A stretch of DNA of 64,000 nucleotides. Origin: Trichopria drosophilae. Lineage: Eukaryota > Arthropoda > Insecta > Hymenoptera > Diapriidae. Below the pieces are notes generated by a model. It was not told where the DNA came from. It worked only from the letters and a program-made list of their open reading frames with translations, and did not search any database. The DNA is taken from NCBI GenBank assembly GCA_030407085.1, contig CM059584.1, positions 100,129,001 to 100,193,000 of the forward strand. The letters are read 5' to 3'. The translations under genes were made by a program, and so were the position numbers. Below are positions 24,426 to 36,249 of this stretch, piece by piece. Within the stretch, counting starts at the first letter, position 1. The number at the start of each line of letters is the position of its first letter.

Positions 24426-25572
24426 AAATTTGGCATAGTTAATAAACAGACCCGAAATTATATTTTTTCCGCAGCGAACCATATTTGAAGTTGCATTATG
24501 AAACCGTATGAAATGTCTAAACATAGTTAATTTGACTAAGAAATTACTAAAATAGTTAAAAGATTTCTAATTAACTCGACTATTCTTTATATTTATTAAT
24601 AGTTCAACTACATGTTGAATCTACGTGTGTAGATTTACTTTCACGATCTGGTTCGATTCGCGAAATATTTTATGATTGCCTACTTTTTTGATAGTTATGT
24701 GACTTTTTTCCTTTATGAAACAGTAAATGTTGTTCAGCGATTAATACAGTTATGGCGATATGAATTTAATTTCTTTAACGTTTATGTTTAAGATATTTTT
24801 CACTAGGAAATTATATATTAAATAAAATTGTAAATAATAGTATTATTGGTTTGCGTGTGAATTACATGATTTTGTGCCCATATCTCATACAGTATTTTAA
24901 TTTTACCTCATAATCAGAATCACGATAAGGCAATAATAGCACACGATGTAGCGATTATTTTTGATTAGCTTAATGATACAAATTGTGTCATTTACGCTTA
25001 TGCCTATACTTCTGCCGTCACAATAAAATCTATCTATAATACTATTCTTTTTTATTATGCAAAATTCATGGAAGATCTAAAAATATAGTTTAAAATGTTG
25101 AACAGGCAAGTTTTTTATTTTGACTATTACTTGAATGACTAATTCGATATATTTAACGAAGAAAATTCTTTGGGCATTTTAAATTGATTATATTTAAAGA
25201 AAAAATGACGATTTTTAATTTATTCAAAAAATATTCTCTCTCCAGGTGCCGCGCAAGAATTTTTACCTTTTTGAAAATATTCAAATCAATTTTTATTTTC
25301 AAATTATTCGTCTAATCATATATTTAGTGGGCAGAACAGCGTTTTCAGGATTGATAATAAAGTCCAAATATAGATAATAGGTACATAATCTACATTGCTC
25401 TATCAATATTTAGTGATTCCATAATTACGTGAGAACGACTAATTACAAGGTTTGAAAATATCTGAAGGTTATCGTATCGTTAAAGTTACCGCCAACACTA
25501 ATATACACGTAGAAGCAACAAAATAATTCCCTTCTTTATCGACTAAAAGTACAGAGGTTCACCTAATGGCGG

Positions 25573-25824
25573 TTACATCCCACACGGAAAATAAAATTTT
25601 GCGTCATATATGTAAAATAAATGCACATATATTTTCGGCGAAAAATGCAATATGTGACTTATATGCTATATATTTGAATGCACATATATTTTTAAACTTA
25701 TATCTGGCATATATTCAACCTATGCATTGCATATACTTTCGACGAAAAATGCAATATGTGACATATATACTACATATTTTCACGCATATATTTTCATCGA
25801 ATTTTTTTTCCATGCGGGATGTAA
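25573..25824. mobile_element. MITE-like element, 252 bp, with TTACATCCC termini
   Basis: The left end TTACATCCCACACGGAAAAT and the right end (reverse complement TTACATCCCGCATGGAAAA) form a ~25-bp imperfect terminal inverted repeat. The interior has two direct copies, about 100 bp apart, of a block containing CGAAAAATGCAATATGTGAC with flanking ATGCACATATATT-like sequence. There is no transposase. The plus-strand ORF across it (25566-25862) simply follows the repeat. Confidence 0.6.
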
Positions 25825-27213
25825 TAGTTTATAGTACCATTTACAGCGTTCAAATATTCTAACATAAATAAACATGCATCATATTTAAAGATGTTAAACT
25901 AATTCATTCTTTTAGTATAATTTTGAAGTAATTCTTGTAGTTGTACAGATGCCATATTTATTATCCGTAATTCGTGTGATTTTGTAATAGTAAGCTTGAC
26001 CATGTGTTGTTTCATGTGAAGTTTGTCATTTTTAACAAGGAATTGGTGTCGGCAAAGAGCGTATATCCAATCTGTTCCTTAATGAAAACTGTATGAGATT
26101 GTTTTTAAAATAACATATGACCTTAATAAATACTCTGTGCAATTGAAGAATTGATATAGAAACTAGTTGGGGCACCTTTAAAACCTGTGCTATACTATTT
26201 TGTTCAAAACAATCTTCTATTATAGTTGATCATCATCATCTGCTTAACTTTCTCAAAAGTTTCAAGCTCAAAACTTTTTAGGAATCTTACAATTTGAATC
26301 ACACATCAGAACTTTATTCAGATATGGGGTAATATGGGTATTTTTAATATTCTTTGCAACCTTATCGTCAGAACAATTAAACATAAATGTATATAATGTG
26401 AAGAAGATCTCTTTTCTTGAAATACGTCCTCGAGACATCCGGGGATGAACATGTACTGTATGCGGGGTTTATAAACTTCTAAATATATTATATTTTCTCA
26501 TTCAGTATGGTCTGATTTTATTCAGTTCTTGTTGTTGTCTCACTTGTGATGTTATTGGTCTACTATGTATCGAAGAAAAAAAAATGCAAAGCAATGAATG
26601 AACTAGTTTTCATCAAACTAATCTTTAAGAAAACCTGAATCTAATACTGCATAATATAAACCACTTGTTTGTTGTAACGAATAAATTGATTGTTTCAACT
26701 ATTACACAAGTACAATATTTTACATAGTTAATTGGTTACAGCAAGTCAGAAAAACTTGGATCAAGGTACAAGCAACGCCACCTAGTTACTGAAATTCACT
26801 ATTAATTCCACTACTTGCTTGGCATCAAATTATTGACTAAAGTTTCTTTTCAAAAACTAGAATTAGTTTCCTAAAACATTTACCAGGCATGTAATTATGT
26901 TTAGATAATATGAGCAAATTTAGAACATACTTTCATATATGTGAGGGAATTGTCTCTGAAGTTTGGTCTTCAAAAGATTTCAGTATACGACGACAGAAGT
27001 AATATTGTTATTTTACTCTCAATTTATTAAAAAAACATTCGTATTCAACGATTTTCAATATCAATATCCACAAAAATAACTCCATCAGTTGCTGATATTC
27101 CTTTTCGAAGTTTTAGATTCGTAAGTGAAAATGCATTGTACGATAATAATTACTGAGTATTTGGCATTATGGGCATGGTTAAATGTACTGAAGATTTTGT
27201 GAATTGAATAAAG

Positions 27214-27219
27214 TTTATT
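27214..27219 (-). terminator. Candidate polyadenylation signal of the tetraspanin gene
   Basis: TTTATT on the plus strand is AATAAA on the gene strand, about 170 bp beyond the stop codon. It is the first canonical hexamer downstream. A second one lies at 27023-27028. Which is used cannot be told from sequence. Confidence 0.5.
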
Positions 27220-27389
27220 CATCTTATGAAAATGTGAATTTTTAATAATTATTACCGTATAAAGCTTTTTCATGTAAGGAACGTATTGTTTTTTGGCGAG
27301 GACGTATCACAATGTAAGATTTATCCATTTTTAATGAGGACTTATCACATGGCGAGGGTTGAAGATTTGTGTAACGTTTTGTATTCAGT

Positions 27390-29378
27390 TCAGGTACAGG
27401 GACGTTTAGGTGGGAAATTTGGTGACTGCATATAAACGACGGGGAATGTTGAAATCGGATCTAACTTTCCAAGAGGTTGATATCCATTAAGAAGTCTTTC
27501 ATGCCGTTCCCATCGTCGTTTTTCTCTCAAAATTTTTTGCTTCCTTATAGCCTTACCCAATACACAAGCAAACATAATTCCAGTTATCTGCAGCAAGTAA
27601 TAAAGTTGTTTACAATGGAATAATTTTAATATTAGGTGATTAATGTTGAACGGAATTTAAATATATTTAATACGTTACCTGAATGAGTGCAATAGCCATA
27701 GCCCCGGTTCCTAAGTAAAGAGCACTCCTATTTATAACCGTAGTCAAACGAGAGAAACAACCCTGTTGGTAAGGACTAAAACATTCCGATATTGAGTCGT
27801 TACCAGCATTGAACGTATTAAATCCATAACAACAAGATAGAGGATAATCCGAGGTTTGATTTATCATTATATTTTTCCAGTCATCGATTCCATTATAACC
27901 GCAACAATGCAACTGCAATGAAATTTCAATTTGTGTCAAATAAAATAACATAATGATTTTAATAATTTATTAATTACCCTTGACTGCAGAAAATCCACTG
28001 CTGCTTTCGTTTCAGCGTTATGCTCGTATTCATGCATTGTATGGTTGATTTTATCAACAAGAAGACTTTTGAGACTATCTTGATTGACATAAGCTGCGAT
28101 TGCCGCAGAAAATTCCAAAATCAACACAAGCGTGAGAGAAACTGCAAACTTCATTAAAAAATCAATTGGCTGAATGGAATTGGAAACGGGGGAAATAACA
28201 TTTATCGTGTCACCTACCACTAAAACCGTACATGTACTCTCCCGTAGTGCTCCACAACAACCCATAAAAGAGATGACGAAGATAATGCTTCCGACTACAA
28301 TTAAGAGTGTCGCTGGTGAGAAATAGCTTGGGTCTAGAAAATGTGAGAAGTCGTCGTACACAGCATAAATCGACGAACCGACAGAGACAATCATCATTCC
28401 AGTTGACTGAAAATAATTTTGTTCATAATTTCGGCTAATTTTTATAAATTATTATGGATATCCTTATATATAATTCCTTCTTTTAAAATGAGTAACGGAA
28501 TATTATCTGTATTCGTCAGAAAGAAGATTGCAATACGCGGAAAAAACTTTCCTTTATTGATGTTAATTTCGTCAACACTTTGATTCAAATTTGCTGTGAG
28601 GAATTAATAATCTTATATAATACAATTTTAATCCATTGGTATTTATCCAGTTGATGTGTACACACAATAACGATAACACCATTTGGCAATGGAACCTAAC
28701 CTCTTGAAAAAAGAAAATAAGATTCAAATTTACTCAATCTGTGTCTATCTGTGTCTACTTTTAGATTCTCATCGTTTTTATTGCATATTTTTGTATTCAA
28801 AACGATTTTCGAATCGTTCATGAACCATCAAAAGTTACTAAGATTTCTGCGCACTTTAGAATGTTGAACTATATAGTAACAAGCCGACTTTACACCTGCA
28901 TGTATAACGTGTTTTATCGTATACACGCATGTGTTCTTAGTATTGCTGTGTTAATCGTAAAGATAACAAGCGCGAGAATGTGTTTCTAATAGCACGCCGT
29001 CGGTGTTATTTTATAGCATCAAGTATTGCAAACACAGATGGTGTGCAAGTTACGAAAAGTCAAATTCGTCCATATTGCCGAGTATTATGCAAACATCAGT
29101 GGCAATTACACAATTTTGAAGAAACTATATTTATATCTATGATTAAAGGCAGTATGTTTGCAATTGCTTAGGTTAAGTTACATGCGCTGTCACGCGATCG
29201 TTAATGAACTGTACGATTCCTTCAAAACACTGCACTGCATGGCACTCACAGACAAACTTTAAATTTGGTAAATCTATATTTTATTGTAGGATGATGTACT
29301 AACCACAAAAAGTAAATTAACCGCAAATAGTAGATATTTTATGCACCGAAGCCCGACATCGAGATGAGTCGCCACCAT
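27390..29378 (-). CDS. Tetraspanin (CD63-like architecture), five exons, 288 aa
   Basis: Tetraspanins are four-pass membrane proteins that organise receptors and integrins into microdomains of the plasma membrane and endosomes. Coding exons are 29378-29304, 28406-28218, 28148-27978, 27912-27679 and 27587-27390. All introns are phase 0 with GT..AG ends (897, 69, 65 and 91 bp). TM1 is about residues 13-40 and TM2 about 57-74, followed by GCCGALRES at 74-82. TM3 is about 89-109, the large loop about 110-200, and TM4 about 203-233. The loop has CCG at 148-150, CC at 172-173 and single cysteines at 189 and 197, giving six cysteines in the family pattern, plus four N-glycosylation sequons. Juxtamembrane cysteines (12, 75, 76, 84, 231) are potential palmitoylation sites. 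The ~55-residue tail is unusually long and basic and contains YQPL (259-262), a YXXphi-type endosomal sorting motif. The start has a good context (AAAAATGG) and the usual short cytoplasmic N-terminus. The exact paralogue was not resolved. Confidence 0.93.
28407..29303 (-). other. First intron of the tetraspanin gene (897 bp)
   Basis: It is bounded by the donor GTTAGT at 29303 and the acceptor TATTTTCAG ending at 28407. The other three introns are under 100 bp, so this long first intron is the likeliest place for transcriptional regulatory sites. The plus-strand ORF at 28980-29171 lies inside it and has no support. Confidence 0.8.
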
Positions 29379-29540
29379 TTTTGTAAGGTGTCTTTTACGC
29401 GCAACGTAGCAGGTGCTTTCAAGACTCTATTCGATACTGCCGTCGTGTTCGCCAGATAGGTGGCACCGATGCGTCATTGTTGGACGTTCTACTTTGCGTC
29501 TCCAGCCCGCTGTAACATCAACTATCAGGTATGACGCGGT
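29379..29540 (-). promoter_or_regulatory. Putative 5' UTR / promoter-proximal region of the tetraspanin gene
   Basis: Immediately upstream of the start codon the sequence becomes markedly richer in G+C and CpG than its surroundings, with several CGTC/GACG groups. That fits a 5' UTR and promoter. No TATA box at a clear spacing was identified, and the transcription start cannot be placed from sequence alone. Confidence 0.4.
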
Positions 29541-30059
29541 ATCTGGCAGATAACGGAAAAAATAAATAAATCAAGAGGAAATACAATCAACATTGTTCCG
29601 AGCGTAAATAATCCTTCATGCCGTTCGTTCAACGTCGAGAAGACATGTTTGTATCCTGAAGAATTATGTCGTCACTTGTTTCTTCAACTTCATTGCATTT
29701 CTACGTTTCTTTGAAAAATAAAGAAATTTTGTAATTGGGTAGCCTTCATTTTTGTATTCTTGTTGGGTTCCGAATTTAAAGGTGGAAATTCTCCAAATAC
29801 ATGCCTTGCATGACTGGAGATAAACTTGAACCAATATATGAATATCCTGTTTACAGAAGTCAGTTGGTTAACCGATCTAAAAATACCTGCAAGATGCATT
29901 ACTCACCATCATATTGAGCAAAGAATCATTTAAATAATAAAAATTCTCACTGAATGCATTTTCAGTAACACCCGAACAACATATTTACTAACGTTGATTG
30001 ATGAAAAAACACGTCAATTGATTTGAATCTTCACAGCATCAATGAAACGATTCAAGAAA

Positions 30060-30262
30060 ATATTTTCTCACACTCTGAGTGTAAAATGCTACTTGGCTCC
30101 CTGTATTGCGGGAGCAAAATAGCACATTCTCTCCCTAGGGAGCAAAATGAATTTAGCCGGGAGCAAAATCAGTTTCTCTCACTCTATTCCCAAAACATTA
30201 TTTTTCAATAGAATTTGAACAAGTGAGAACAGGGTTATTTTGCTCCTTAGTTGCACAATGTA
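30060..30262 (+). repeat. CTAGGGAG/GAGCAAAATAG dispersed repeat, copy 1
   Basis: Short phrases recur: GGGAGCAAAATAGCAC, CTCCCTAGGGAGCAAAATG and GGGAGCAAAATC, ending in GTTGCACAATGTACTATT. The reverse complement of that end opens the copy at 34333. The left edge has the self-complementary CACTCTGAGTG, related to CACTCTGAATG in the hairpin element at 34.4-34.7 kb. Non-coding. Confidence 0.5.
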
Positions 30263-30494
30263 CTATTATTGTTGATATTGGAGGACAATATTCGTTTTTC
30301 GTTTAAGGTGTATTACAGATGCAGTCTGAGATAAACATTCATTCTCATTACATGACAAAAACTGGTTCATCATTTTACAGCGAGAAAAAAAGTTATTAAT
30401 AAAATTCAAGGTGGTTATAATGTTTAGAAAATTCTGCTACATCTCTCTTTGTTCCATATGGATTTAAACGAAAATAGTATATTATGCTTCAAGG

Positions 30495-30745
30495 GCGGAA
30501 AGCGCGCGATTCCTGAGCGGGAGGTTTGCTGCCCGAGCGACGCGAGGGCAGCACTCCTGCGAGGTGCGCGCGCTTGACTCACGTGTGGCATACGCTATTT
30601 TTCTCCCGACCCCATCCATTACTCCGGCTGGTGGCACTTTCCGTCCCTAGGGAGTAATAAGAACGAAGTGCGGATGCGCGCTGGCGCTCGAGCGGAATCA
30701 GAAACTTTCGTCCAGCGTTCCAAGCATGGAATATGGACATTCCAA
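30495..30745. repeat. GC-rich repeat island with GCGCGC and GCCCGAGCGACGCGAGGGC motifs
   Basis: A sharp GC island inside AT-rich DNA. It contains GCGCGC inverted at about 30499 and 30569, the inverted motif GCCCGAGCGACGCGAGGGC near 30533-30551, CGTCCCTAGGGAGTAAT, and a CGGGAGAAAAG end. The CTAGGGAG phrase ties it to the repeats at 30.1 and 34.4 kb. It looks like part of a repeat rather than a promoter CpG island. Confidence 0.45.
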
Positions 30746-33700
30746 CGCGGTCGGGAGAAAAGAGAATTTGCTATTTGCAATAATGAATATAATAATTAAG
30801 CATCATTCTGAAATATAGAATATTCGTCTAATTCGCAAAAATTTGAATGTTTATGATATTCAGATTATGATTTATAGTTCGTACTTTGACGTATCTCATC
30901 ATTAAAAGTATCTTGACATATAAAACGACAGAAAAATTTAAGTCATTAATTATCCAAAAAGCCACCATGATGCGTGGTATACCTATGTAAATGAGTTTAT
31001 TTAAATACATTGTATACCATTAAATTTAGATACCATATTTCATTCTCGAAAGAAAATTACACTTAATAATTTAAATTATGTAGCACTAACATTGGACATG
31101 TCCACCAATAGGATATCAGTACCACAGTTTTGTTGGAATATCCCTAGAAAAGACATCGGCGCATGAGATGAGTTTCAATTCGAAGATATATGACTACTTT
31201 TTTTGAGATTGCCTTGATTCCTTTTTAACAGATTGTTCTATTTTATTTCTGTTGTTTTCCATAACATTACTTTATTAATTTATTTCAAGGGAAATAACAG
31301 TAGCGCACAAAAAAATAGGCGGAAGTTGTTTTTCGATACGACGAGAACATAAATCGCTCTTCTATAAAATAGGACGAATAAGACAAATTTGATGTATAAA
31401 ATATAAGTTTTTTATAAAATGTGCGCATTTGAAGAGCTGTTAGCAGCTAAAAGGTCGCAGACTAACTATCTGTAACTAACTGTCCTTAAATTTTTAAAAG
31501 AACGATTCAAATAACTTGAATACAATTGCTTGTTATTCAGGTTTATTTAACAATTTTTTCGTTGAATTGTCTATAAAAAATCATATTTTGAAAATTAAAT
31601 ATTGAATTTACTCTTTTAAGTATATCGAGTAAATAAACATTTTGGTTGTAATCCAAATCGCATTGCGATAACGTTTTTCGTTAAATTGTATTTTAATAAA
31701 ATTATAAATATAATTAAATTAATATAAATGTAAAACTACACGCTTAAAAAATATGTAAATATAGATAAAATTGTGGATTTTGCTGAAAGTGTCAGCATAT
31801 TTCATTCTATTAAATCCAAAAATAATTATTGTAACAATTTGTTAAACGTATATTTTTTAATAACAGTACAATTTGTAACAACAAATGTATGATAACGATT
31901 TAATAATTAATAAGACAATTTCACTTGATGAAAAATCGGAAAAGCTGTCCGTTTTTAATAGTCCATTATAAGTTCCAAAGGGACTTTGTTCGTATGTAGC
32001 TCTCGTTTCTGATAGGTTAGCAAAGTGGCAAAATATCTTAACGTATTGTTTTTAACGTAAAGTTTATCATAGTATTGAAGAAGATACTTGCAATTATTTC
32101 ATAACATTCAGATTTTTTAACCGAAAACTTTCTTCTTAACAACTTTGTACTAAAAGCCGGTGCTGTAATCATTGTAAGATGATTATTTGTTCTTTGATCC
32201 TGATTATTTGTCTTTGGATTCGTATACAAAGGTTTTTGAAGTCGCTGGTCATTATTGTGCATAATTATTTATTTATAAACCTTAATTTTGAGCTATAATG
32301 AAATTTGTAAAATATGCAGATTAAGGCATTATAACGTATCATTGAAACAGCATTAAACGAAAATAACATAGAAAAAGTCTGTTTAGTATGCGACGTACAA
32401 ATCCAATTACTGAAACACTGAGCCACATTATATGATAGGACATAATAATGTATTCAAGACGTTCCGTGGCGAATATTTCAATATAGTCTAAGAGGTTTTC
32501 AAATTGTTTTATTAAAGCAAAATTATCAAACTAAACTAACGAGTTTCTTCAAGTTTCATGACTTCGTTCAAAAAATTTCACTTGACAGTCAAACAAATAA
32601 TTGTATTGAAGCCTAACTGAATTGTTCGTATTGTTTTTTTCAGAAAAATGTTCAAAACCATGCGAAATATTTACTAATTTATTGGGATTTCTTGTACAAT
32701 TCACTATAGACATATATTCAGTACTTATTCAGTAACATCAATAATAATAATAATATTATCTAATTTGTCTTTGTTAACCAACAAAGTAAATGCACAATCT
32801 ATATATAATCGTATACGATACAAAAAGTGCTGTTTTACAGACTAACCTTATTAAATGACCAACTTATGTTTAAGAAATGCGATTCATAGACTTTAAATTA
32901 TTTTTCTGCAGATAAAAAATATTTATGAAAAAAAAAAAATATTTTCATTCTCAGTCATTCATGGTAAATGTATAACGATGTAAGATTTCTAATCTCAAAT
33001 ATGGATCTTTCGTCACATATGGAAGCTTTGCTAAAACTGAAAGAAAACAGTTTTAGACGTAGTAACCTAAATATGATTTCGGATGAAGAAATAATCACGA
33101 TTAAAATTCGAAGTAATCGGAAATAAATTTTTTGCAAATAGGTATCGTTAACATTTGTGCATTTCTTTAGCCGACTTTATTTAGTTATTTATATTGTTCT
33201 GGAATTCTCTTAAACTGAAAAAATAAGTTTTAAGTTTTTCGCATTAGACACAGTAAGAGATTAAAAAAAACTCAATTATTATTTGCCATGTAAATGTACA
33301 AATGTGGAAAAAAATATAGACATTTCTACGTAAATTCAAGTGTTTTCAAATTTGAATAAAAATATATATATGAAAATAAATGTAGATATATTATAACTCA
33401 TTATCAACCTTGTTGAATAGGTTATGATATTTCCGAAACGCTTATGCCTTCTTTCATCTATATATTTATGATAGTCAATAGTGATCATTATGGTATGGAG
33501 TTTTGATATATACGTTCAAAATTATAAATGATAATATACATATACACAACAATAGGCATTTTCTTGCATACTTATTAATGGATTTCTTCGAAAAAATTGT
33601 GTATAAATCATTTATAATTATACATATTTTCTTTTTTCCTTGTAAAATTTCCGAATTCGAAATTACGTATTGAATATAGCTGATAAATATAGTTGAAGTC

Positions 33701-34332
33701 CGTAAATTTTTATAAAAATTTGCATGATTCAAGAATAATATCAAGACAAGTATTTTGTGAAATAAGAAAAATTTTAATTTTCATTGAAGGTTGCTGATCG
33801 AAAATCACGGGAGAGTCATTTAAAAATTAACAATTCCGGTTAAAATTGCTACTTGGATATTTCCATGATCGCTGATTGTGAAGTTGGTTCCGGATTTTTG
33901 TAAAAATTGTAGTTTTATTTTGTTAAAAGTATTTTATTTCTATTTGCCATTCTTTTTCTAAAAGTATTCTTTTTTTTACCTTCCTCCTTAAAAATATGGG
34001 CTCGGATCGTCTCAAGCAAACCAACAGCCGACCAGCAATGCTTCATACACTTGTCGAACTGTGTCCATGTAGTGGGTGGCTGTCATACGCGCGATATGCA
34101 ATCAACAGCATGAAAAGACTATCACGGCAGATTAACAATCAGAATTGCTAGACAGACGACGAATGAAACATTGAATCTCCTAAAATTAGTTGGATAGAAC
34201 ACAATACGAGACTAAGTTTGCTCCCTTTTTTATCGTGTAAGCCAACCGTGAAAAAATAATAAAACGATATACATCAAACAAAGTTAATCTAATAGTTCCA
34301 GTCCTCCGTTTAAAAAAAGGAGGGTAAAAACA
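30746..34332. other. Very AT-rich stretch without recognisable genes
   Basis: There are only short ORFs of random AT-rich composition, and no repeat termini or RNA-gene motifs were recognised. A fragment near 33860-33900 (ATCGCTGATTGTGAAG...TTCCGGATTTTTG) faintly resembles the ~120-bp unit of the foldback elements A and B. Confidence 0.45.
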
Positions 34333-34772
34333 AAATAGTACATTGTGCAACTAGGGAGAAAAATAGGCCGTCGGCAATCATATTTTCTCCCTTGTTGCAC
34401 ATACTATTTTCTCATACGAGATAGGGAGCAAAATAGTATTTTTCGATACAAACCCGTGAAACAAGAGTTTACGGATCGCATGAGGCCGTAAAGTCTTACG
34501 GCCGTGTGGCGAACATTATTTTTCGGTACTGAAAGCTGTAAAAATTCGATTTCGCAGACTGCATTTAGTCCGTTTGGGGGATATGTTTTAGACAGCGCAA
34601 ATTCATGTTACACGTGATCCATAAAATTTAATTTTACGGACCAAAAGTAGGCCGTAAAATTGAATTTCACGGCTTTGGTACCGAAAATAGTATTTTTCAT
34701 TCAGAGTGTCATAACTTTATTTTGCTTCCGGAATGATTTATTTTGCTCACTAGGGAGAGAAAGTTGTATTAT
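34333..34772 (-). repeat. CTAGGGAG/GAGCAAAATAG dispersed repeat, copy 2, interrupted
   Basis: It opens with AATAGTACATTGTGCAACTA, the reverse complement of the end of the copy at 30060-30262, continues with TAGGGAG and GGGAGCAAAATAG phrases, is interrupted by a hairpin element at 34433-34705, and resumes with ATTTTGCTCACTAGGGAG. The first LTR-like repeat starts right at its end (34774). Confidence 0.5.
34433..34705. mobile_element. Hairpin MITE-like insertion inside the CTAGGGAG repeat
   Basis: The left end (AATAGTATTTTTCGATAC, then CCGTGAAAC and TTTACGG) pairs with the right end (TTACGG equivalent, TTTCACGG, GTACCGAAAATAGTATTTTT) in inverted orientation. Inner segments TTTACGGACC/GGCCGTAAAA add further self-complementarity. 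No ORF. Confidence 0.5.
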
Positions 34773-34773
34773 G

Positions 34774-36041
34774 TGTAACGAGCCGTTTAACCCGACCGCG
34801 CGGAAGAGAAAGAGCGGCGGAGAGAAAGAGGGCCGTTACGATATTTGTATGACCATGCTTTAAATGCGAAATAACGAAGTGGATACCAAGGACGAGATGC
34901 GCGCTTTTTCCGGCTGGTCGGCCATTTTGGATCCCAAGCCCGCGTGGGATCCGAGCGCGCATCAATGGACATGCGCGCGCAATGACATGGCGCTGGCGCT
35001 GGTGCTCCTCTACCTGCGCAGAAGAGGTGCAACGGCGCCCTGGTCGCGCAACCTGAAAAGTGGGCAACAACGGGCCGAGTTCCGAGCTCGGAGCACATGT
35101 GTCGCCGCAATGGGGCGCAGGCGCTCCAAATTCAAATGAGGGACGGGCTGTCAAACTCAAATTAAGCAAATGAGATTTAAATGTTTGACAGTTCCCGTCC
35201 CGATTCTTAGTAAAAATGGAACTCGGCGACTTGACTGGACATAGGGATACTTACCGAGGTATTATAAGACCTGGTAAGTATCCCTCAAACTCTCTTACAT
35301 TTGGACACTCTCTTCTTCCTGGACGCGTCGTGGACTCCTGGGGACGACTCGCTGCCTCCTCAACTACGGAGGTTCTGGCTGCTCCGGACAAATAAGTGGG
35401 CCCACACAACTTCAACAGTCAGCATCAAACTGCAATTACAATGGAGGCGGCGAGGAGAGCAAATTTAAACCAAGACACCCAGCATTGACGACGGTACTCC
35501 GTTCGTCAAGGACACCAGGCTGCTGGTCCTCTCCCTCGTAGTCGCGAGGGAGTGCGACACCGAACTCGGGTTCACCAGGTGACAGCAGCCTAATTTTAAT
35601 CACCGACGGATGGAGGACCGAATACTAAAGAAGAGGAACGACGCCAAGAAGAAAGAAGACACATGTAAGCCTCTTTCTCTTCCGTCCGTTAATTAATAAT
35701 AATGAACATGTGCGTTATAATTTATTATATTGTGTAATGTCCCAAAATGTATTCATGTATATATGTATGTGTGAGCGTGTGTATTGAATGTGTGTCCGTG
35801 TCGTTATTTAATTTATTACCGCGTAACTTATTTCGTTGACGAAATGACAGTTCTTCTATACCTTGACTCACACGACTTACCGACGACTCGATAATGTTTT
35901 ATAATTAAGACTCTTATTATTTTATCCGCGATTTTGACTTCGAGTATGTATGGTATGTGTGGTGTTTAATAATTTATTTTAATGACGAGTTCAATTGTTT
36001 ATTAATTAATGACTAAATATAATATAATGACTTTCATTTCA
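34774..36041 (+). mobile_element. Probable 5' LTR of a Ty3/Gypsy-like element (direct repeat copy 1)
   Basis: It repeats 41175-42455 in direct orientation. The first ~500 bp are about 92% identical, and similarity declines but continues to a shared TTTATTTCAG/TTTCATTTCAG end. It starts TGTAACGAGCC and can be read as ending TTTCA, giving the TG...CA ends of LTRs. GCCCCAACG follows at once, reminiscent of a lysine-tRNA primer-binding site. An ATTATAAG motif near 35261 could be a promoter. Overlapping ORFs on both strands (34750-35169) are by-products of GC-rich sequence. No target duplication links it to the second copy, so two independent solo LTRs remain possible. Confidence 0.6.
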
Positions 36042-36249
36042 GCCCCAACGATTCCAATCTACGATTTTAATTTATTTATTATTAATATTAATGACTATAA
36101 ATTGATATATATTTATTTTTATGTTTGGACGATCAGAGAGGATTTTATCCAAAAGACTCCGATTCGTTTCATATGTTCCCTATATCGCTAAAATGACGAA
36201 AGTTTTACATTTCTGTACGTACCGCGTTTGTAACATTTTTTGTGAAAAT

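Noticed and set aside
27936..28397. 153-codon ORF read as one continuous tetraspanin segment
   Set aside because: It reads through a 69-bp intron. The spliced model restores the usual spacing between the CCG-containing cytoplasmic turn and TM3.
34750..35169. Overlapping ORFs of 90-140 codons on both strands
   Set aside because: They lie inside a GC-rich LTR-like repeat. Similar overlapping ORFs recur in the second copy but are not conserved as a single frame, so they look like composition artefacts.
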